From: Halomonas sp. LBP4
GTDB taxonomy: Bacteria; Pseudomonadota; Gammaproteobacteria; Pseudomonadales; Halomonadaceae
Length of the DNA: 64,000 bases
Direction: 5' to 3'
NCBI RefSeq assembly: GCF_003202205.1
Contig: NZ_PDOG01000002.1
Coordinates: forward strand, 346,966 to 410,965
Shown here: piece by piece, positions 8,168-16,299 of the stretch
How the letters are laid out: every line of letters begins with the position of its first letter
Numbering within the stretch: position 1 is the stretch's first letter
Translations under genes and position numbers: made by a program
Notes under the pieces: generated by a model
The model's database searches: none
Told to the model about the DNA's origin: nothing
The model's input: only the letters and a program-made list of their open reading frames with translations

Positions 8168-8469
8168 TCAGGTCAGGTTGAGCTGCCACGACACGCCAAA
8201 GCGGTCGTTGAGCCAGGTGAAGCGGGCGCTGAAGCCGTAGTCATCGGGCGGCATCAGCACCTCTCCACCTGACGATAATTGCGCGAATGCCTCGTCCAGC
8301 TCGGCTTCGCTTTCGCTCTCGACGAACAGCGACATCGACGGGGTGAAGGTGAGGGCCATAGCGCGCGGATCCGGGCGATCTCGGCGTCGTCGAACAGGGC
8401 GACATAGAGCGTCATGGCCTCCTCGGCGGTCCCCTCGAACATCAGGTGGGTCGTGACGTGATGCGCCAT
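8168..8469 (-). pseudogene. VOC/PhnB-like gene with internal deletion and frameshift
   Basis: The 5' part (from 8469) encodes MAHHVTTHLMFEGTAEEAM and continues ..DDAEIARI, a normal PhnB-like start. The 3' part in another frame (8359-8168) encodes FTPSMSLFVESESEAELDEA and ends NDRFGVSWQLNLT, a normal end. The stretch of about 40 residues that joins them in this family is missing, and the frame shifts at about 8355-8370. The product is therefore broken unless this is a sequencing error, but a simple indel error would not remove the middle. It overlaps the preceding AHSA1 gene. Confidence 0.75.
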
Positions 8470-9422
8470 CGGTACTCCTCCTCCATGCGTTCGAACAACG
8501 GCCAGAAGGGCGGTGGCGTACGCCCCACCAGTACCTCGGCCAGGATGGCGAGATGGGTATGCCAGCCGCCGGCCACGTCGACCAGGGTATCGATATCGCC
8601 CAGCCGGCGATGGGTCAGTGTCAGCCGCACCCGGTCGCCTTCCTCGCTGAGTTCGAAGGTCACCTCGGACGGCGGTTCCTCGCCGCCTCCCCAGCTCAGC
8701 ATCAGTCGGTGAGGTGGTTCGTAGCGCAGGACCTCGTGGTGGGTGGTGCAGCCGCCCTCGAATTGGCGGAAGCGCTCAGGGATCGGCGACTGGTGAGGCG
8801 AGAGACCGGCGTGGTCGAAATGCAGGGCGAAGGCGCTGCCCGGTCGAGGCTCCATGCTGCCGGCGGCGAGCCACTGGGCACGCTTGTCGGATTCGGTGAG
8901 ATAGGCCCAGACCCGCTCGATGGGGCCGGGCAGCAGGCGCTCGAAACGGATGCTGTCCGGCGCGAACAGCTGGCCGTGCTGCGACTGGCTGGCCAGGCCC
9001 TGGGCCATGCCTTCCAGCATCATGCCCCAGCCCTGCCGGGTGAGGTCGGCATACTCGGCGAAGCCGGTATCCATGCGATGGGTGATGGTGAGGCGGCATC
9101 CCGCCTCCAGGGGGGCGATATCGATCGTCACCAGGTCCTCGCCATCCACGCCGTCGACGCACCAGGTGAAGACCAGCCGCCTGGGCCGCTCGAACTCGAC
9201 ATAGGTGCCCCAGTGCCGGGCGAGTTCATCGCCGCGCTGCTGGTCGAGGTGGAAGGCGCCGCCCACGCGGGGATCGATCTCGACGCGCACCATCTCGCCG
9301 AGCCCGGGGGCGAACCAGTGTTGGACCATCACCGGGTCGAGCCAGGCGTCGAAGACTTTTTCTGGCGAGGTGGCGAAATCCCGACTGACACTGACCGAGA
9401 TGTGGTGGTTATCGTCCGCCAT
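8442..9422 (-). CDS. Tandem AHSA1/SRPBCC-domain protein
   Basis: A 326-residue protein made of two fused AHSA1-like START/SRPBCC domains. Domain 1 spans about residues 8-145 (SRDFATSPEKVFDAWLDP, GAFHLDQQ, GWGMMLEGM) and domain 2 about 158-320 (RFERLLPGPIERVWAYLTES, RLMLSWGG, GGWHTHLAIL). Such domains bind hydrophobic ligands. They are often encoded next to an ArsR regulator, as here: the stop of the ArsR gene overlaps this start by 14 bases, implying translational coupling. A two-domain fusion is less common than single-domain members. The ligand is unknown. Confidence 0.85.
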   Translation of the reverse strand: MADDNHHISVSVSRDFATSPEKVFDAWLDPVMVQHWFAPGLGEMVRVEIDPRVGGAFHLDQQRGDELARHWGTYVEFERPRRLVFTWCVDGVDGEDLVTIDIAPLEAGCRLTITHRMDTGFAEYADLTRQGWGMMLEGMAQGLASQSQHGQLFAPDSIRFERLLPGPIERVWAYLTESDKRAQWLAAGSMEPRPGSAFALHFDHAGLSPHQSPIPERFRQFEGGCTTHHEVLRYEPPHRLMLSWGGGEEPPSEVTFELSEEGDRVRLTLTHRRLGDIDTLVDVAGGWHTHLAILAEVLVGRTPPPFWPLFERMEEEYRWRITSRPT

Positions 9423-9768
9423 ATGGTGCTCCTTGGTGGGTATCCTCGGCTTTCAGGGCCTCCTCCAGCGCATCGAGGCGCTTGCTCCAGAAGCGCTCGT
9501 AGAAGTGCAGCCACTCGTCGGCCGCGGCGAGCGGGTCCGGATTGAGTCGGCAGAGGTGGGCCCGACCCTCCACGCGGCGATGGATCAAGCCTGCCTGTTC
9601 CAGCACGCGCACATGCTTGGAGGCGGCCGCGAGCGACATCGAGAAGGGCGAGGCCAACTCGCCGATCCTGCGCTCGCCCGAGGCGAGGCTCTTGAGCATT
9701 GCCCGTCGGGTCGGGTCGGCCAGGGCATGGAAGACCCGATCCAGGACGATCGTCTGTTGTTCAACCAT
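9409..9768 (-). CDS. ArsR-family winged-helix regulator
   Basis: About 119 residues from the ATG at 9768. The HTH is HALADPTRRAMLKSLASGE followed by AAASKHVRVLEQAGLI. No metal-binding CxC is seen, so this belongs to the non-metal, AHSA1-associated branch. An upstream in-frame ATG at 9819 would add 17 residues. The start at 9768 is preferred because it fits the usual N-terminus, but the region between holds two operator-like dyads, one overlapping the ATG. It heads an operon with the tandem AHSA1 gene, the broken VOC gene and DUF899 copy 1, and probably represses it. Confidence 0.85.
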   Translation of the reverse strand: MVEQQTIVLDRVFHALADPTRRAMLKSLASGERRIGELASPFSMSLAAASKHVRVLEQAGLIHRRVEGRAHLCRLNPDPLAAADEWLHFYERFWSKRLDALEEALKAEDTHQGAPYGGR

Positions 9769-9815
9769 ATGGTTTAGATAGATCGCCGACGAAGGCTTGT
9801 CAACCGTCTGGTTGA
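9761..9815. promoter_or_regulatory. Two AACC-N4-GGTT dyads (probable ArsR operators)
   Basis: AACCATATGGTT (9763-9774) and TCAACC-GTCT-GGTTGA (9800-9815) share the half-sites AACC/GGTT with a 4-bp centre. Their centres are 39 bp apart, nearly four helical turns. The first overlaps the preferred start codon of the ArsR gene, a typical autorepressor arrangement. The pairing is seen directly; binding by this ArsR is inferred. Confidence 0.6.
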
Positions 9816-9863
9816 GCATTGGGTGGGCATCTACGCGGGGAAGGGGATATCAGGCCTGGAGGC

Positions 9864-10715
9864 CTAGGCGGCGTCGAGCTGTTGGGCCCGCAACCAGGCG
9901 ATCTCCTCGGCCCAGATCGCCGGCTCGATGGTCTCCAGCACCATGGGGATATCATCGATGCGCGGGTCGCACATGAGGGTGGTGAAGGCGTCCAGCCCGA
10001 TGTTGCCCTGCCCCAGGCTGTGATGGCGGTCGACGCGGCTGGCGAATTCGCTCTTGGCGTCGTTGAGGTGCATGCCGCGCAGATACTCGAAGCCGACCAC
10101 GGCAGCGAATTCGTCCAGCGTGGCGGTGCAGGCCTCCGGCGTGCGCAGGTCGTAGCCGGCGGCGAAGGCGTGGCAGGTGTCGATGCACACCCCGACCCGC
10201 GACCTGTCGTCGACCTGGTCGATGATCTCGGCGAGGTGCTCGAAGCGCCACCCCAGGTTGGTGCCCTGGCCGGCGGTGTTCTCGATCACCGCCGTGACGC
10301 CCCGGGTCTCGGAGAGCACATGGTTGATCGAGTCGGCGATACGGGTCAGGCACTCGCTTTCGCTGATCTTCTTCAGGTGGCTGCCGGGGTGGAAGTTGAG
10401 CAGGGTGAGCCCGAGCTGTTCGCAGCGCTGGAATTCGTCGAGAAAGGCCGCGCGGGACTTCTCGAGCCCGGCGGCATCCGGGTGGCCGAGGTTGATCAGG
10501 TAGCTGTCGTGGGGAAGGATCTGCCCCGGGCCGAAGCCGTGCTCGCGGCAGGCCGCGTGGAAGGCCTCGATGGCCTCGTCGGTCAGCGGCTTGGCGTGCC
10601 ACTGGCGCTGGTTCTTGGTGAACAGCGCAAAGGCGTCGGCACCGATCTCCACGGCGCGCAGCACGGCCTGATCGGGGCCACCGGCGGCACTGACGTGGGC
10701 TCCGAGATATTTCAT
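9864..10715 (-). CDS. nfo: Endonuclease IV (AP endonuclease)
   Basis: A 283-residue TIM-barrel AP endonuclease. It starts [13 protein letters not shown] and contains [61 protein letters not shown] and [12 protein letters not shown]. These are the metal-ligand His/Asp/Glu motifs of Nfo. It cleaves DNA 5' to abasic sites in base-excision repair. It sits 16 bp downstream of the OsmC gene and is probably the last gene of a redox-stress operon. The start is fixed by the family-conserved N-terminus. Confidence 0.96.
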   Translation of the reverse strand: MKYLGAHVSAAGGPDQAVLRAVEIGADAFALFTKNQRQWHAKPLTDEAIEAFHAACREHGFGPGQILPHDSYLINLGHPDAAGLEKSRAAFLDEFQRCEQLGLTLLNFHPGSHLKKISESECLTRIADSINHVLSETRGVTAVIENTAGQGTNLGWRFEHLAEIIDQVDDRSRVGVCIDTCHAFAAGYDLRTPEACTATLDEFAAVVGFEYLRGMHLNDAKSEFASRVDRHHSLGQGNIGLDAFTTLMCDPRIDDIPMVLETIEPAIWAEEIAWLRAQQLDAA

Positions 10716-10731
10716 GCAGCGTTTCCTTCCA

Positions 10732-11268
10732 TCACGGCTCAAGGGTGGGCTTACGATAGCACCGTGACGGGTCGCCATCAGCCACTCGAGGCGCCGGCGC
10801 CCGCTCCATGGTCGGCTCGCAGTGCACCGGGAAGTTGACCGAGTTGGCGATGAAGCAGAGCCGGTGGGCACGCTCGTGCAGCTGTTCGGCCAGCGCCGGG
10901 TCGCTGCCGGCGGCGATACCGACCTGCGGGCGCAGCGTCACCCGGGTGAAGTGACCGCCGCCGTTGCCGGTCAGGGCCATGCTGCCCTCGGCCTGGTCGG
11001 TGTAGCGCTCGACGATGACGCCGGCATCGGCACACAGGTGCAGGTACCACAGCATGTGGCAGGCCGCGAGGGAGGCGACCAGCATGTCCTCGGGGTTGTG
11101 CCGCGCGGCGTCGCCCAGGAAGGCGGGGTCGGCCGAGCCTTGCAGCGTGGCCTTGCCGGCCACCTCGATCTCGTGGTCGCGCGAATAGGCGCGGTAGCCA
11201 CGGGTGCCGCTGCCTTGGTTGCCGGTCCAGGTGACCCGCACCCGGTAGTCGTGCTGGTGTTGGCTCAT
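10732..11268 (-). CDS. OsmC-family peroxide/organic hydroperoxide reductase-like protein
   Basis: A 178-residue OsmC-fold protein. It carries [19 protein letters not shown], in which the Cys is the resolving residue of OsmC/Ohr. A second Cys lies in [14 protein letters not shown], matching the peroxidatic position of this family. OsmC proteins reduce organic hydroperoxides. Start at 11268 (MSQHQHDY) with AGAAAGCG-type spacing. It lies within a probable operon with nitroreductase and Nfo, a coherent oxidative-damage theme. Confidence 0.85.
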   Translation of the reverse strand: MSQHQHDYRVRVTWTGNQGSGTRGYRAYSRDHEIEVAGKATLQGSADPAFLGDAARHNPEDMLVASLAACHMLWYLHLCADAGVIVERYTDQAEGSMALTGNGGGHFTRVTLRPQVGIAAGSDPALAEQLHERAHRLCFIANSVNFPVHCEPTMERAPAPRVADGDPSRCYRKPTLEP

Positions 11269-11293
11269 CGCTTTCTCCCTTTGTGCCTGGCTC

Positions 11294-11563
11294 TCAGTCG
11301 CCGCATGACGCCTGTGCCGAGGGCGGCGGTGAGCCATGGAGTATCGCATGCACGAAGTCGCCCTTGGCCGCGGTATAGGCCTCTCTGTCCCGGCGATGTC
11401 GATCGACCAGCGACCGCTTGAGCTCGGCGTAGCGGCGGGCAAGCGCCGGGTCGGCACGCAGGGCATCGCGAAACTGGAGGCGCTCCCGCCACAGGCGCTC
11501 ACCCCACACCACCAGGGCGACCTCTTCCTCGATGGCCCGCTGCAGTGACTCTTCCTCCGTCAC
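11294..11563 (-). CDS. Small GrpB-like (UPF0157) C-terminal-half protein
   Basis: Begins at a GTG at 11563 with GAGGAG six bases upstream, or at an ATG at 11590. The body ERLWRERLQFRDALRADPAL, then YAELKRSLVDRH and DREAYTAAKGDFV, resembles the C-terminal third of GrpB/UPF0157 proteins (FRDxLR..A..YxxLK...DRxAYTxxK). The N-terminal nucleotidyltransferase-like core of that family is absent. It is either a trimmed remnant or a free-standing C-terminal domain kept within the operon between nitroreductase and OsmC. Role unknown. Confidence 0.5.
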   Translation of the reverse strand: MTEEESLQRAIEEEVALVVWGERLWRERLQFRDALRADPALARRYAELKRSLVDRHRRDREAYTAAKGDFVHAILHGSPPPSAQASCGD

Positions 11564-11592
11564 GCTCGCTCCTCGTGGTTGGCTCGCCACCG

Positions 11593-12234
11593 CTACGCAG
11601 GTGGCAAGTGGATGAACAGCTTCTCCCGGGGCCAGCGCACCTTCTCGAGGCCGGCATGCCGGTCGGCTTCGTTGTCACGATAGCCTAGCGCCATCAGCAC
11701 GACGCTGCGCAGGTTCTGCTCCCTGAGCCCCAGCAGGTCATCCAGCCCCGCCGGGTCGAAACCCTCCATGGGCGAGGCGTCCACGCGCTCCGCGGCAGCC
11801 GCGGCCAGCGCTGTTCCCAGCGCCAGATAGGCCTGCTTGGCCGCCCACTGGAATTTCTCGTGGGCCGACGCAAAGCCGCCGACGGCCCCCTTGATGGTGC
11901 TCCCATATGCCGCCAGGTCGTCCGGGTGTTGGCCGCGTGTCTCGGCGGTGAGCCGGATCAGGTCGTCGACGTGGGCCTCCTCGACGGGATCCCAGGCGGC
12001 GAACACCAGCAGGTGCGAGGATTGGGTGATCTGCGGCTGGTCGAAAGCCACCGGACTGATCCGCTCGCGCAGCGCCCGATCCTCGATCACCAGCACGGAG
12101 TAGGGCTGCAGGCCGTAGGAGGAGGGCGCCAGGCGCACCGCTTCCAGGATCCTGTCGACCTGTGCCCTGGGCACTTGCTTGCCGTTCATGCGTTTGGTGG
12201 CGTAGCGCCAGGTCAGGGCTTCGATAAGGCTCAT
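11593..12234 (-). CDS. Nitroreductase-family NAD(P)H-dependent flavoenzyme (NfsB-like)
   Basis: A 213-residue protein. FMN phosphate-binding residues are in WRYATKRMNG, then APSSYGLQPYSVLVI, and a C-terminal ALGYRDNEADRHAGLEKVRWP. This matches the NfsB/YdgI branch that reduces nitroaromatics or quinones. AAGGAG lies just before the ATG at 12234. It is 32 bp downstream of the DMT transporter and immediately upstream of the GrpB-like ORF on the same strand. Confidence 0.88.
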   Translation of the reverse strand: MSLIEALTWRYATKRMNGKQVPRAQVDRILEAVRLAPSSYGLQPYSVLVIEDRALRERISPVAFDQPQITQSSHLLVFAAWDPVEEAHVDDLIRLTAETRGQHPDDLAAYGSTIKGAVGGFASAHEKFQWAAKQAYLALGTALAAAAAERVDASPMEGFDPAGLDDLLGLREQNLRSVVLMALGYRDNEADRHAGLEKVRWPREKLFIHLPPA

Positions 12235-12266
12235 GATGACTCCTTGGTCGGGGGGACGTGACGCCA

Positions 12267-13214
12267 TCAGGTGGTCGTTGCGCCACCTGGGACGGAGGCG
12301 GCGCGGGCGCCGCGATGGAAGAGCACGGTGCCGAGTGCTACCAGCAGCGCGGCCAGGCCCAGGTTGGGGGGCGGGGCCTCGCCGAGTGCCAGCACAGCGA
12401 TCAGGGTGCCGACCAGCGCCGCCACCGTGCCGATCTGGCTCAGGTAGACGGGGCCGGCGAGTTTCTGCAGCACGAAGTAGAAGAGGTAGAGCACCGAGAA
12501 CACCGTGACCTCCACCGCGAGCAGCCGCAACACGGCCCCCGTGGTGAACAGCGCCGGCAGCTGATCCGGCTCGAGCAGCAGCACGAAAGGCACCAGCGTC
12601 ACGGCGCCGCCGAGCATCATCAGCGCGGCCAGGAAGATCGGCGAGCTGCCTTCGGGCCAGCGCAGCGTGCGGTAGATGTTGCCCAGCGCGATCACCAGCG
12701 GCATGGCCAGCACCAGCAGGACCCACCCCTGGGCACCGCCTGCGCCGCCGGCCTTGGCCGCGGCCAGCACCAGCCCGCCGGAGAGCCCCAGCAGCACGCC
12801 CAGCAACCGCAGGGCGCGCAGGCGCTCCAGGCTCAGCCAGACGGCCAGCAGCCAGGTGACGAGGATCGGGAAGGCGAAGCTGAGCGAGATGAAGCCCGCG
12901 CCGACATGACGTACCGCGAGGAAGGCCAGGGCATTGGGCACGGCGAACAGCGCCCCAGCCACGGCGGCGTACTCCAGGGTACGGCGGTTGAGCGCCATCG
13001 ACCGATGTTGCAGCGCCCCGATGGTACCCAGCACGATCCCGGCCCCGGCCATGGCCGTCATCAGGAAGGTCAGCCGCGGCGCCCCCGCGCCGTCCGCCAG
13101 CTTGGCCACCACCAGCGACAGCGCCAGGAAGGTGCCGACCAGCAGCAGGCAGCCCAGGGCGTAAATCCCGGCCCGATCCGTACCCTTGCGCGACAGTGTT
13201 GCGTTCGACATCAT
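12267..13214 (-). CDS. EamA/DMT-superfamily transporter
   Basis: A protein of about 315 residues with ten predicted hydrophobic segments in two five-helix EamA repeats (ALGCLLLVGTFLALSLVVAK at the start; the second repeat from about residue 160). Such carriers export metabolites or drugs. Two consecutive ATG codons at 13214/13211 follow GGGAGAAGGG, which sets the start. It is divergent from a MarR regulator with three operator-like repeats in between and heads the nitroreductase/OsmC/Nfo gene run. Confidence 0.85.
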   Translation of the reverse strand: MMSNATLSRKGTDRAGIYALGCLLLVGTFLALSLVVAKLADGAGAPRLTFLMTAMAGAGIVLGTIGALQHRSMALNRRTLEYAAVAGALFAVPNALAFLAVRHVGAGFISLSFAFPILVTWLLAVWLSLERLRALRLLGVLLGLSGGLVLAAAKAGGAGGAQGWVLLVLAMPLVIALGNIYRTLRWPEGSSPIFLAALMMLGGAVTLVPFVLLLEPDQLPALFTTGAVLRLLAVEVTVFSVLYLFYFVLQKLAGPVYLSQIGTVAALVGTLIAVLALGEAPPPNLGLAALLVALGTVLFHRGARAASVPGGATTT

Positions 13215-13240
13215 CCCTTCTCCCATAGCTTGTCGGAAAG

Positions 13241-13295
13241 TATCTTTACGTCAAGTATCTTCGTATCAAGATAAAAGTATCTTAGCATCGAGATA
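13241..13295. promoter_or_regulatory. Three copies of an 18-bp TATCTT-N6-AAGATA dyad (MarR operators)
   Basis: Copies start at 13241 (TATCTT-TACGTC-AAGTAT), 13256 (TATCTT-CGTATC-AAGATA, a perfect inverted repeat) and 13278 (TATCTT-AGCATC-GAGATA). The first two overlap. They fill the space between the divergent DMT transporter and the MarR gene, the expected place for MarR autoregulatory operators. Symmetry and repetition are seen directly; binding is inferred. Confidence 0.7.
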
Positions 13296-13306
13296 AGTGG
13301 TTGGCA

Positions 13307-13795
13307 ATGAATAGAGTGAAACTGGCGGTGAGCCAATGGCAGCGCGAGCTGCCGGACCTCGACCTGCTGCCCATGGAGGTGGTCGGCTACCTGAAGACCA
13401 GCCAGCTGCTCACCAAGGGGCGAGTAGACGCCTTGTTCAAGCAGCACGGCCTGCAGGCGGGGGAGTTCGACGTGCTGGCCACCCTGCGCCGCGCCGGCAC
13501 GCCCCATGCGCTGACGCCCACGCAGCTGTTCGAGGCGCTGATGATCTCCTCCGGGGGCATGACCAACCGGCTGGATCGCCTGGAGAAGGCCGGGCTGATC
13601 CAGCGCTCGCCCAACCCCGAGGACCGGCGCGGCACCCTGGTCTCGCTGACGGAGAAGGGGCTGGAACTGATGAACCGGCTCGTCCCGCTGCATGTCGAGA
13701 ACGAGGCACGCCTGCTCTCCGCCCTCAGTCGGGAAGAGCAGGAGACACTGGGCAGGCTGCTCGGCAAGCTGCTCGATGGCCTGGAAATGGAATAG
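13307..13795 (+). CDS. MarR-family regulator
   Basis: A 162-residue protein with a winged helix: LTPTQLFEALMISSGGMTNR is the recognition region, then DRLEKAGLIQRSPNPEDRRG and TEKGLELMNRLVP. The DxRxG wing motif is intact. No peroxide-sensing Cys is visible, so ligand (drug or phenolic) sensing is more likely than OhrR-type redox sensing. It is divergent from the transporter operon and probably represses both directions through the dyads at 13241-13295. Confidence 0.9.
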   Translation: MNRVKLAVSQWQRELPDLDLLPMEVVGYLKTSQLLTKGRVDALFKQHGLQAGEFDVLATLRRAGTPHALTPTQLFEALMISSGGMTNRLDRLEKAGLIQRSPNPEDRRGTLVSLTEKGLELMNRLVPLHVENEARLLSALSREEQETLGRLLGKLLDGLEME

Positions 13796-13818
13796 CGGCC
13801 GGTTCGCGGCCGCGGCAA

Positions 13819-13846
13819 GGCCCCTGGCGGCGGTTCGCCAGGGGCC
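13819..13846. terminator. Perfect 11-bp stem-loop between convergent genes
   Basis: GGCCCCTGGCG (13819-13829) and CGCCAGGGGCC (13836-13846) pair perfectly around a 6-nt loop, between the MarR gene (+) and the DUF1127 gene (-). There is no T-tract on either side, so termination could be weak or assisted; position favours a shared terminator. Confidence 0.5.
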
Positions 13847-13853
13847 TGAAGCC

Positions 13854-14201
13854 TCAACTCCGCTTGAGGTCGAGCAAGGAGAAAGGGCCCTGCTGGGCCT
13901 TGCGTAGCACCCGGCACTCCTCGAGGGCCTTCAGCGCATCGACCTGCAGCGGCAGGCGCGATGTCCACAGGATGTCGTCGCGGCGGTGGCCCATGTCCTC
14001 GAGGATATGGTCGTCGTGGGCGAGCAGCGGCAGGAAACGTTGCCGGAATTGCCGCCGGCGGCGGTAGACGTGCCACCAGTGCTCGAGGGCAGTGATCAGC
14101 CCCAGGGGCGGCATGGCCGGCATATAGAAGTCCGGTGCTGGCGGTGGCGCCGGCTTGTCGGCGACGACTCTCGGGCGGCGAATCGGTTCGTACTGGCTCA
14201 T
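13854..14201 (-). CDS. DUF1127-domain small protein
   Basis: 115 residues. The N-terminal half is a proline-rich tail (ADKPAPPPAPDFYMPAMPP). The C-terminal half has the DUF1127/YjiS signature: VYRRRRQFRQRFLPLL, then LEDMGHRRDDI, a basic helix followed by a DIGxxRxD-type motif. Some DUF1127 proteins bind RNA in alphaproteobacteria; the role here is unproven. It is divergent from a LysR gene that probably controls it. Confidence 0.75.
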   Translation of the reverse strand: MSQYEPIRRPRVVADKPAPPPAPDFYMPAMPPLGLITALEHWWHVYRRRRQFRQRFLPLLAHDDHILEDMGHRRDDILWTSRLPLQVDALKALEECRVLRKAQQGPFSLLDLKRS

Positions 14202-14300
14202 CTGGCACCTCCCAACGGGCCGCCGCGCGGGCGGCTACCGGTAATGGCGTCGGGTTGATGGGAGGGTCGCGACCTCTGGGGGACAGCATGGTCCCGGTCT

Positions 14301-14314
14301 TTTGATCAATCAAA
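14301..14314. promoter_or_regulatory. Perfect inverted repeat TTTGAT-CA-ATCAAA
   Basis: A 14-bp perfect palindrome in the 160-bp region between the DUF1127 gene (starts 14201, minus) and the LysR gene (starts 14362, plus). It contains a T-N11-A-compatible dyad and is AT-rich against the local background. Candidate LysR binding site; inferred from position and symmetry. Confidence 0.45.
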
Positions 14315-14361
14315 CGAAAAGGTCTACATTGTGCATTAAGAATTTCTGAAAGGTTTCGGCC

Positions 14362-15258
14362 ATGACACAGCTATCCTTACCGACCGGCGGGGCGGCCCTG
14401 CCGCTGCTGGATACCGAGGTGCTGCGCACCTTCGTGGCGATCGCCGAGAGCGGCAGCTTCACCCGCGCCGCCCGGCAGGTGTTCCGCACGCCGTCGGCCC
14501 TGAGCATGCAGATCAAGCGCCTGGAAGAGACCCTCGGCCAGCCGCTGTTCGTACGCGAGGCGCGTCGGGTACGGCTCACGCCGGAGGGCGAGGTGCTGCT
14601 GGGCTACGGGCGACGGCTGCTCAAGCTCAACGAGGAGGCGGTGACCCAGTTCCTGGCGCCGTCGCTGGAGGGGCGGGTGGGCATCGGGACCACCGACGAC
14701 GTGGGCACACGCATCCTGCCCGGTGTACTGGCGCAGTTCGCCCGCTCGCACCCCGCGGTCCAGGTCGACGTGGTGGTGGGCAGCAGCGCGGGGATGTTGG
14801 CGCGTCTGGATGCCGGCGAGCTCGACCTGGTGCTGGTCACCGCCGGCAACCCGGGGCAAGGCGTGCGTGGCGAGGTCGTGCACAGCGAGCCGCTGGTCTG
14901 GGCCGGGCGCGAAGGCGGCATCGCCGCCCAGCGCTCGCCGCTACCGGTGGCGTTGGCCCACCACGGTTGTGCCTGGCGCGGGATGGCCCTCGACGCCCTC
15001 GACCGTGCCGGGGTGAGCTACCGGATCGCCTACACCTGCGAACACTGCGCCGGGCAGGAAGCCGCCATGCTTGCCGACCTGGCGGTATCGCCCTTCCCGC
15101 TGGCCCTGATCCGGCCGCCGCTGCGCCGGATCGACAAGAAGCTGCTGCCGCCACTCGGCGATTACCAGCTGGAGCTGGTGAAGCGGGGCGGCGCGGGCCA
15201 GGCCAGCGAGGCTCTGGGAGGGTATGTGATCGAGGCGTTTCGCGATATGCACGACTAA
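14362..15258 (+). CDS. LysR-family transcriptional regulator
   Basis: 298 residues with an N-terminal wHTH (ESGSFTRAARQVFRTPSALS, then MQIKRLEETLGQPLFVREAR) and an LTTR effector domain containing ELDLVLVTAG. Two Cys in YTCEHCAGQEAA could sense redox state or metal but are not diagnostic. It is divergent from the DUF1127 gene; LysR/DUF1127 divergent pairs recur in this bacterial group, so that gene is the probable target. Confidence 0.9.
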   Translation: MTQLSLPTGGAALPLLDTEVLRTFVAIAESGSFTRAARQVFRTPSALSMQIKRLEETLGQPLFVREARRVRLTPEGEVLLGYGRRLLKLNEEAVTQFLAPSLEGRVGIGTTDDVGTRILPGVLAQFARSHPAVQVDVVVGSSAGMLARLDAGELDLVLVTAGNPGQGVRGEVVHSEPLVWAGREGGIAAQRSPLPVALAHHGCAWRGMALDALDRAGVSYRIAYTCEHCAGQEAAMLADLAVSPFPLALIRPPLRRIDKKLLPPLGDYQLELVKRGGAGQASEALGGYVIEAFRDMHD

Positions 15259-15421
15259 CGCGACGCAGCCGTCAGCGTGGCGCAACCGGTGGCGTCGGCC
15301 TGCAGACGCTGGCTGATAACGGCGGCGCAGGGTGTCTCGCCGAAATCGGCCATGGTGATGGGCAGGGCATAGGCCGCAATGGAAGGGGAGGTGGCGGCCT
15401 GATCACCGACCGGAAACGAGG
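15259..15421 (-). other. Gap with a possible 3' gene remnant
   Basis: Between the LysR stop and the Nmad3 stop the minus strand carries a coding-like reading frame (IAAYALPITMADFGETP, then QADATGCATLTAASR and a stop at 15256). It has no start and would have to begin inside the Nmad3 gene. It may be the tail of a lost gene. No assignment is possible. Confidence 0.2.
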
Positions 15422-16273
15422 CTACCGATGGCGAATCAAGTCGCCTGCCCAGGGCGCCGCTTCCGGATACTCCTCGCCGTCCAGGATGAACTCCTGGCCG
15501 CGCGCCGCCGCGGTCAACTCGGTGTGATCGGCGTGCCTGTGCCAGCGCTGCCGGTTCGCATGGTAGGTCAGCGGCGTGCGGCCATCCTCTGGATAGCACC
15601 AGGCGGGCAGCCGCCAGGTGGAGGTGTTGGCGGCATCTGGAGCGGTCAACCGACGACCCGGCGAGAAGTGCGGGAAGACGCCGGCACCTGGCAGCGCCTC
15701 GTCCAGCCCGTCGAGGCGTAGTCGCCGGCTCGCCAGGTAGACCACGTTGTGGGGATCGCCCTCCCGCTGGAAGTGGGGGTGATAGGCCGCCCACTCGTAG
15801 TCTCCCGACCGGGCCTCGTCCACCGGCACTACCTTCGCCACTTGCAGCCAGCCCCAGATGACATGGCAGGGCCGGGAGTCGGGGGTCCAGCGCCAGGCTC
15901 CGTTGTGAGGCTCGACGCGCCGGAAGAGCCCGAAGAACAGGAAAAGATCCCCCGGCCCGACCTCCTGGTTGCGCAGATGCCCCTGGGCCTGGCCCGCTTG
16001 CCCGAAGAGGGGCCGCCAGCCGGGCTTCCGGGGCAGCATAGCGCCGATCAGGTCAGGATCGAGATGGGCGCGGTCGTCCGGCGTCACCCTGCCCCGGGAG
16101 AGCTGGCCGACCAGATCGCCGAGCGAGCCTCCGTCATGGGCGATGTCCCGGTAGCGGATGATCGAGTTCCCGTCCGGGATGGGCAGGGCGACCATCCGGC
16201 CATCCGGCAAGATGGGGCTCGGCACGCCCCCGGCGGCGGAGTCGAAGCCCTTGCGGCTGAGGATCAGCTTCAT
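15422..16273 (-). CDS. Nmad3-family protein (putative nucleotide modification associated domain 3)
   Basis: 283 residues. It opens MKLILSRKGFDSAAGGVPSP, with IPDGNSIIRYRDI, HLDPDLIGAM, FGQAGQAQGHL and GPGDLFLFFGLFRR following. This is the pattern I know for Nmad3-domain proteins, a family predicted by others to act with base-hypermodification systems of phages and bacterial islands; no activity has been shown to my knowledge. No other modification gene is adjacent, but a degenerate YgjP-type gene starts 27 bp downstream of its start on the other strand. It may be a residue of a defence or prophage island. Confidence 0.7.
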   Translation of the reverse strand: MKLILSRKGFDSAAGGVPSPILPDGRMVALPIPDGNSIIRYRDIAHDGGSLGDLVGQLSRGRVTPDDRAHLDPDLIGAMLPRKPGWRPLFGQAGQAQGHLRNQEVGPGDLFLFFGLFRRVEPHNGAWRWTPDSRPCHVIWGWLQVAKVVPVDEARSGDYEWAAYHPHFQREGDPHNVVYLASRRLRLDGLDEALPGAGVFPHFSPGRRLTAPDAANTSTWRLPAWCYPEDGRTPLTYHANRQRWHRHADHTELTAAARGQEFILDGEEYPEAAPWAGDLIRHR

Positions 16274-16299
16274 TCCTTCACCCTGGCCCTGAGCTGACG

